Assembly: GCF_008704205.1 (NCBI RefSeq)
Contig: NZ_VXLC01000003.1
Span: 186,001 to 250,000 of the forward strand
Direction of reading: 5' to 3'
Source of the DNA: Nocardia colli
GTDB lineage: Bacteria > Actinomycetota > Actinomycetes > Mycobacteriales > Mycobacteriaceae
Length of the DNA: 64,000 bases
A model generated the notes under the pieces. The model was given only the letters and a program-made list of their open reading frames with translations, searched no databases and had not been told where the DNA came from. Both the position numbers and the translations under genes were made by a program. Shown here piece after piece: positions 63,083-64,000 of the stretch; position 1 is the stretch's first letter, and every line of letters begins with the position of its first letter.

Positions 63083-63901
63083 ATGATCATCTCGAATCCT
63101 GTTGGTGTCGAAGCGAACAAGGCGCTGCTCGCCGCAGCGGATGCGGCCGTGCTCGCGCACCGCGACGCGCTGGCGAAGCATTCGCCCGCCGAACTGAGCG
63201 CCATCAGGATGGAGGGTGCCGACGGAACCCCGACGATGTTCATCGACGTGCTGGTCGAGGACGCGATCATCGCCGCGGCCACCGCCGCCGGGGTCAATGT
63301 GCTTTCCGAGGAACGCGGTTGGGTGGATGTGGGGTCGGCGGTGACCCTGGTCGTCGATCCCGTGGATGGTTCCGCCAATGCGGCCGCCGGCATCCCGCTG
63401 GCCTGTTTCAGTGCGGCGGTGGCCATCGACGGCGAGTTCACCGAGGCCTTGACCGTGTGGCTGCACACCGACGAGCGCTGGTGGGCCACCCGCGAGCACA
63501 GCGAGTTCCGCACCAGCGGCCGCACGACGGTCGCCGGCGCAGCGGTATCCATGTTGCGGCCGCATCCGCGTAACTGGGAGGCGTGGTCCCGAGTCGCCGA
63601 GACCGCCGGTCGAATCCGCATCCTCAGTTGCAGCACGCTGGACGCGGCGTTCGTCGCGACCGGCGCCATCGATGCCTTCGTCGACGCGGGCAGCGACACT
63701 CACCGCCTGATGGACATCGCCGCCGCGACGATCCTGGTCGGCGCGTCCGGCGGCGCCGTCCTCGACGCGTTCGACCGCCCGATCGGCTTCGACACCGACC
63801 TCACCCGCCGCTGGAGCGGCATCGTCGCCGCCACCGCCGAACTCGCCGCTGAACTCCGCGCGCTGATCCAGGACGGTGCGGCATCGAGGACAACGACCTG
63901 A
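63083..63901 (+). CDS. Inositol monophosphatase-family protein
   Basis: 272 aa. Metal-binding residues of the family are visible: Glu77 in LSEERG, Asp92 and Asp95 in DPVDGSAN, and a C-terminal MDIAAATILVGASGG in place of WDxAAG. ATG 63083 has GGAG eight bases upstream and lies 25 bases after phnE, so it is probably the last gene of the phn operon. The locus lacks phnP and phnN, so a sugar-phosphate phosphatase acting on the ribose phosphate left after C-P cleavage is a reasonable guess. Inositol or nucleotide (PAP) phosphatase activity is the alternative. Confidence 0.8.
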   Translation: MIISNPVGVEANKALLAAADAAVLAHRDALAKHSPAELSAIRMEGADGTPTMFIDVLVEDAIIAAATAAGVNVLSEERGWVDVGSAVTLVVDPVDGSANAAAGIPLACFSAAVAIDGEFTEALTVWLHTDERWWATREHSEFRTSGRTTVAGAAVSMLRPHPRNWEAWSRVAETAGRIRILSCSTLDAAFVATGAIDAFVDAGSDTHRLMDIAAATILVGASGGAVLDAFDRPIGFDTDLTRRWSGIVAATAELAAELRALIQDGAASRTTT

Positions 63902-64000
63902 GTGCGCCGCCCGACACACCCCCGCCAACCCCCAAGAATTGCCCTGACCTGCGGCTACAGTCGGGCGAACGGCAAACTCGACAGGCGGGAGCTGACGGAT

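Noticed and set aside
63902..64000. A further gene at the right edge
   Set aside because: The last 99 bases show no start with ribosome site and no conserved coding pattern; too short to judge.

Overview
The window is high-GC actinomycete DNA: GTG/TTG starts are common, genes are packed with ATGA/GTGA overlaps, and it carries Mycobacteriales-type families (FAAL, MbtK-like acyltransferase, FadD ligases). A Nocardia-like host is the best guess from style and content, but there is no rRNA or housekeeping marker to prove it.

Bases 1 to about 50,100 (perhaps 51,704) look like one large biosynthetic gene cluster that starts before the window. The left part (1-12,917, +) holds the 3' end of a fully reducing, methylating type I PKS with its own thioesterase, a halogenase-type flavoprotein, an acyl-CoA synthetase, an alpha/beta hydrolase and a hotdog thioesterase, closed by a strong hairpin. 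An antiporter and a LuxR-type regulator follow (+); a NRDE-family protein and a second-copy-type panC run on the minus strand. From 17,383 a plus-strand operon encodes an NTF2-like protein, a second flavin-dependent halogenase, a TTC38-like TPR protein, a TauD-type dioxygenase and a five-gene Opp/Dpp-type ABC importer. A ten-gene minus-strand operon (38,010 down to 27,083) encodes an HpaB-like flavin monooxygenase, a 2-ketoarginine-methyltransferase-like enzyme, an agmatinase-family ureohydrolase, an MppP/RohP-like PLP arginine oxidase, an ATP-grasp ligase, an MbtK-like N-acyltransferase, two P450s, a 2-hydroxyacid dehydrogenase and an MFS exporter. A 603-bp divergent control region (38,011-38,613) separates it from a plus-strand operon: PKS ACP-KS-AT-KR-ACP, a four-gene hydroxymalonyl-ACP cassette (FkbK/ACP/FkbI/FkbH-like, no FkbG), a type II thioesterase, a Sfp-type PPTase and a FAAL.

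Inferred logic: the iterative PKS makes a methyl-branched acyl chain and frees it; the FAAL reloads it on the N-terminal ACP of the second PKS; one hydroxymalonyl unit is added and reduced; the chain is joined to an amine derived from arginine by the oxidase/methyltransferase/ureohydrolase set; halogenases, P450s, dioxygenase and flavin monooxygenase decorate it. No known product that I can recall combines these parts.

From 50,241 to the end the content changes. A free-standing AMP ligase and a SAM methyltransferase (minus) lead into a complete-looking phosphonate utilisation locus, phnFGHI-phnJK-phnLM-phnDCE plus an inositol-monophosphatase-like gene. PhnJ and PhnK are fused into one chain and PhnE is a tandem double permease. 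The phnF and phnD upstream regions share an inverted-repeat element (AGTTGTCCG...ACAAC), a likely PhnF operator.
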